From an uncultured Bacteroides sp. (GTDB lineage Bacteria; Bacteroidota; Bacteroidia; Bacteroidales; Bacteroidaceae): a stretch of DNA of 64,000 nt. This document shows positions 61,323 to 64,000 of this stretch, piece after piece. Within the stretch, counting starts at the first letter, position 1, and every line of letters starts with the position of its first letter. The stretch is from contig CASFPE010000027.1 in assembly GCA_949296575.1 (NCBI GenBank), positions 1 to 64,000 of the forward strand, in the 5' to 3' direction. Below the pieces are notes generated by a model. That model saw only the letters and a list, made by a program, of their open reading frames with translations, had not been told where the DNA came from and did no database searches. The translations under genes were made by a program, and so were the position numbers.

Positions 61323-62727
61323 ACCCGAATCCGGAAAGGCAGAGGAGTTCATCTGCCACCAAGAGATACTCGACACGCTGGCCTACGCCGACGAGAACCA
61401 CGCCAACCGCCCGCTCATCGACGGCATCCTGCGCAAGGCCGCCCTCGGCAAGGGCATCGGCCACCGCGAGGCATCCGTGCTGCTGGCCTGCACGGACCCC
61501 GAAGTGTGGGAACACATCTATGCGCTGGCCCGCCGCATCAAGGAGACGCTCTACGGCAACCGCATCGTCATGTTCGCCCCGCTGTACCTCTCCAACTACT
61601 GCGTCAACAGCTGCACCTATTGCCCCTACCATGCCCAGAACAAGGGCATCCCCCGCCGCAAGCTCACCCAGGAGGAGATACGCCGCGAAGTGACGGCCTT
61701 GCAGGACATGGGCCACAAGCGGCTGGCCATCGAGGCGGGCGAGGACCCGAAGAACAACCCCATCGGCTACATCCTGGAGTCCATCCGCACCATCTACGCT
61801 ACGCGCCACCGCAACGGGGCCATACGCCGGGTGAACGTGAACATCGCCGCCACCACCGTGGACGACTACCGGCAGCTGAAGGAGGCGGGCATCGGCACCT
61901 ACATCCTCTTCCAAGAGACCTACCACCGCGAGAACTACCTTAGGCTGCACCCACGCGGCCCCAAGGGCGACTACGCCTGGCACACCGAAGCCATGGACCG
62001 CGCCATGCAGGGGGGCATCGACGACGTGGGCCTCGGCGTGCTGTTCGGCCTGAGCGACTGCCGCTACGACCTGGCCGGGCTGCTCATGCACGCCGAACAC
62101 CTGGAGGCCGCCTTCGGCGTGGGGCCGCACACCATCAGCGTGCCGCGCATCTGCCCGGCCGACGACATCGACACCGCCCTGTTCCCCAACGCCGTCCCCG
62201 ACGAGCTGTTCTGCCGCATCGTGGCCCTGCTCCGCGTGGCCGTCCCCTACACGGGCATGATTGTCTCCACCCGCGAGGGGGAAGCCACCCGCCGCCGCGC
62301 CCTCGAACTGGGCGTGTCGCAAATCAGCGGGGGGTCGCGCACCACGGTAGGCGGCTATGCCCAAGGGGGCGACGAGGCGTCCGCACAGTTCGACATCAGC
62401 GACCGCCGCACCCTCGACGAGGTGGTGGCCTGGCTGCTCGGCCTCGGCTGCATCCCCAGCTTCTGCACGGCCTGCTACCGCGAGGGGCGCACCGGCGACC
62501 GCTTCATGGCCTTGGCCAAGACGGGCAAAATCGCCGCATGCTGCACCCCCAACGCCCTGCTCACCCTCAAGGAATACGCTATGGACTACGCCTCGCCCGC
62601 CACGCGGGAGAAGGCGCTGCAACTCATCGAACGCGAGCTGGAGGCCCTGCCCTCCATGGCCGTGCGCGAGACGGCGCGCCGCCGCCTGGAAGCCATCGGC
62701 CTCGGGGCAAGGGACTTCCGCTTCTAA
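61315..62727 (+). CDS. hydG: [FeFe] hydrogenase maturase HydG
   Basis: A 470-residue radical SAM tyrosine lyase that makes the CO and cyanide ligands of the H-cluster. The motif NYCVNSCTYCPYHAQN supplies CxxxCxxC near residues 96-103, and the C-terminal auxiliary cluster Cys appear in SFCTACYREG near 385 and AACCTPNAL. ISGGSRTTVGGY is family-typical. Length is right for HydG. Downstream hydF begins 11 bases after its stop. Confidence 0.95.
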   Translation: MYKPESGKAEEFICHQEILDTLAYADENHANRPLIDGILRKAALGKGIGHREASVLLACTDPEVWEHIYALARRIKETLYGNRIVMFAPLYLSNYCVNSCTYCPYHAQNKGIPRRKLTQEEIRREVTALQDMGHKRLAIEAGEDPKNNPIGYILESIRTIYATRHRNGAIRRVNVNIAATTVDDYRQLKEAGIGTYILFQETYHRENYLRLHPRGPKGDYAWHTEAMDRAMQGGIDDVGLGVLFGLSDCRYDLAGLLMHAEHLEAAFGVGPHTISVPRICPADDIDTALFPNAVPDELFCRIVALLRVAVPYTGMIVSTREGEATRRRALELGVSQISGGSRTTVGGYAQGGDEASAQFDISDRRTLDEVVAWLLGLGCIPSFCTACYREGRTGDRFMALAKTGKIAACCTPNALLTLKEYAMDYASPATREKALQLIERELEALPSMAVRETARRRLEAIGLGARDFRF

Positions 62728-62738
62728 ACCCCCACGCC

Positions 62739-63914
62739 ATGGACATGCCACGCTCCGAACGCACGCGCATCATCATCATAGGCCGGTGCAACGCCGGCAA
62801 GTCTGCCCTGGCCAACGCCATCGCCGGGCAAGAGGTGGCCATCACCTCCCCCGTGGCCGGCACCACCACCGACCCCGTGGCCAAGGCCGTGGAACTGCCC
62901 GGCCTGGGCGCCTGCGTCATCACCGACACGCCGGGCCTCGACGACGGCACCCCCCTCGGCCGCCAGCGCATGGAACGCACCCGGCAGGCCCTCAACACCG
63001 CCGACATCGCCATCATCGCAGCCCCCCGCGCGGAATGCGGCGAACTGGAACGCCGGTGCGCCGCCGAGCTGCGCCGCCGGGGCATCCCCTTCATCACCGT
63101 GGCCACCTTCATGCAGCACATCCTCAGCTACCAGAACCACACGTGGGAGGATGCGCCGCTCGTCCACGCCAACGCCTGCACCGGCAAAGGCATCGGCAAA
63201 GTGGTGGCCGCCCTCGCCTGCCTGCGCCCCGCGCCCGGCGACGCGCCCCGCACCATCGCCGCCCACCTCGTGGAGCCCGGCGGCACGGTGCTGCTCGTCA
63301 TGCCGCAAGACGCGCAAGCCCCCAAGGGGAGGCTCATCCTGCCCCAGTCGCAAGTGCTGCGCGAACTCCTCGGCGCGGGCATCAACGCCCTGTGCTGCAC
63401 GCCGCAGACGATGCCCCAAGCCCTCGCCGCCCTGCGGCGCACGCCCGACCTCACCATCACCGACTCGCAGGCGTTCCGCGAGGTGGACGCCCGCCTGCCC
63501 CGCCGCGCCCGCCTCACCTCCTTCTCCATCCTCATGGCGCGCTACAAGGGCGACATCGCCGTCCTCGCCGAGGGCGCCCGCGCCATCGATGCGCTCACCC
63601 CCCGGTCGCGCGTGCTGATAGCCGAAGCCTGCGCCCACGTCCCCCAAGGGGAGGACATCGGCCGCGTGCAGCTGCCCCGCCTGCTGCGCCAGCGGGCGGG
63701 CGACGGCCTGGGCATCGACATCGTGGCGGGCGACGCATTCCCCGCCGACCTGCGGGGCTACAGCCTCGTCGTCCACTGCGGCGCCTGCATGTTCAACCGC
63801 GCCCACATGATGGCCCGCATCCGGCAGGCCCGCGAGCAGGGCGTGCCTATCACCAACTACGGCGTGGCCATCGCCTACCTGCAAGGCATCCTGCCCCGCA
63901 TGGTGTGGGAATGA
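62739..63914 (+). CDS. hydF: [FeFe] hydrogenase maturation GTPase HydF
   Basis: A 391-residue GTPase scaffold that carries the immature di-iron subcluster and loads it into apo-hydrogenase. G1 IGRCNAGKSALANAI (residues about 14-28), switch TTTDPV, G3 DTPGLDD, a dimerisation middle domain, and a C-terminal Fe-S-binding block with VVHCGACMFNRAHMM near 346. ATG 62739 is used, with a second ATG two codons later; a longer frame would lie inside hydG. Very GC-rich. It completes the hydEGF set needed by both hydrogenases in the window. Confidence 0.94.
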   Translation: MDMPRSERTRIIIIGRCNAGKSALANAIAGQEVAITSPVAGTTTDPVAKAVELPGLGACVITDTPGLDDGTPLGRQRMERTRQALNTADIAIIAAPRAECGELERRCAAELRRRGIPFITVATFMQHILSYQNHTWEDAPLVHANACTGKGIGKVVAALACLRPAPGDAPRTIAAHLVEPGGTVLLVMPQDAQAPKGRLILPQSQVLRELLGAGINALCCTPQTMPQALAALRRTPDLTITDSQAFREVDARLPRRARLTSFSILMARYKGDIAVLAEGARAIDALTPRSRVLIAEACAHVPQGEDIGRVQLPRLLRQRAGDGLGIDIVAGDAFPADLRGYSLVVHCGACMFNRAHMMARIRQAREQGVPITNYGVAIAYLQGILPRMVWE

Positions 63915-64000
63915 AGGCAGCGGCCAGTAGTCAGTAGATAGTAGTCAGTAGTTAGAATACAGAAGCCAAGAAGGATGGCCGGGCCGCGAAACCTTGCGGC
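63915..64000. other. post-hydF intergenic start, short TAGTCAGTAG repeats
   Basis: No gene starts here. AGTAGTCAGTAG-like phrases recur three times at about 63925-63954. No terminator was seen within the window. Confidence 0.5.

Noticed and set aside
1-64000. tRNA, rRNA or complete insertion sequence
   Set aside because: No cloverleaf with a TTCGA-type T arm, no rRNA signature and no transposase reading frame was recognised.

Overview
The window is chromosomal DNA from a Bacteroidales bacterium (phylum Bacteroidota), most likely a gut commensal. The evidence is the repeated Bacteroidota-type promoter signature TAnnTTTG ahead of genes, weak ribosome binding sites, a complete type V (FimA/Mfa1-like) fimbrial operon, BspA-like and BIG2 surface proteins with C-terminal sorting-like tails, a Porphyromonas-type glutamate dehydrogenase, and the family-typical malic enzyme and DUF1016 nuclease. 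Base composition is fairly GC-rich and rises strongly toward the right end. I see no tRNA, rRNA, CRISPR array or complete insertion sequence. All functional calls come from reading the sequence; no database search was run.

Layout. 0.3-4 kb: an AsmA-family envelope protein followed by a coupled TetR regulator (minus strand). 4.2-12.6 kb: primase dnaG, malic enzyme, a small membrane protein, NADP-type glutamate dehydrogenase, and a lipoprotein plus outer-membrane barrel pair. 12.6-17.5 kb: an accessory stretch bounded in part by two copies of one terminator cassette. It holds a promoter- and terminator-delimited structured RNA, a frameshifted gene, a small unknown gene, a BspA/BIG2 surface protein, a palindromic repeat element and a YhcG-like nuclease. 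17.6-22.2 kb: a receiver-like/PPDK-N protein and a second glutamate dehydrogenase of NAD type. 22.4-36.4 kb: an eight-gene fimbrial operon read leftward, with an AraC regulator at its head. 36.6-38.9 kb: a coupled GNAT-like/IbrA/IbrB operon. 38.9-44.8 kb: housekeeping genes (coiled-coil protein, yicC, gmk, nadD, transketolase, rpiB). 44.9-47.2 kb: a BspA-like surface protein. 47.7-51.9 kb: a trimeric bifurcating-type [FeFe] hydrogenase. 52.4-55.4 kb: a copper ATPase with a fused C-terminal chaperone domain and a Fur-family regulator. 55.5-58.7 kb: a GH2 glycosidase and an SGNH esterase. 58.8-63.9 kb: a group B [FeFe] hydrogenase with maturases hydE, hydG and hydF.

How it fits together. The right third is a hydrogen-metabolism region: a NAD-linked trimeric enzyme, a second ferredoxin-type hydrogenase, and all three H-cluster maturases, consistent with a fermentative anaerobe disposing of or sensing electrons as H2. 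The malic enzyme and two glutamate dehydrogenases link carbon and nitrogen flow. The fimbrial operon, BspA proteins and glycosidase suit host-surface and glycan lifestyles.

The most unusual thing I found is a set of noncoding tandem arrays with strict 21-23 bp phase. The clearest is 12 GCGC cores spaced exactly 23 bp apart at 52055-52311. Others are at 4078-4161, 15916-16079, 41928-42075 and 47472-47543. Their units may be flipped in orientation while keeping phase, which creates dyads. I do not recognise this as a described element.
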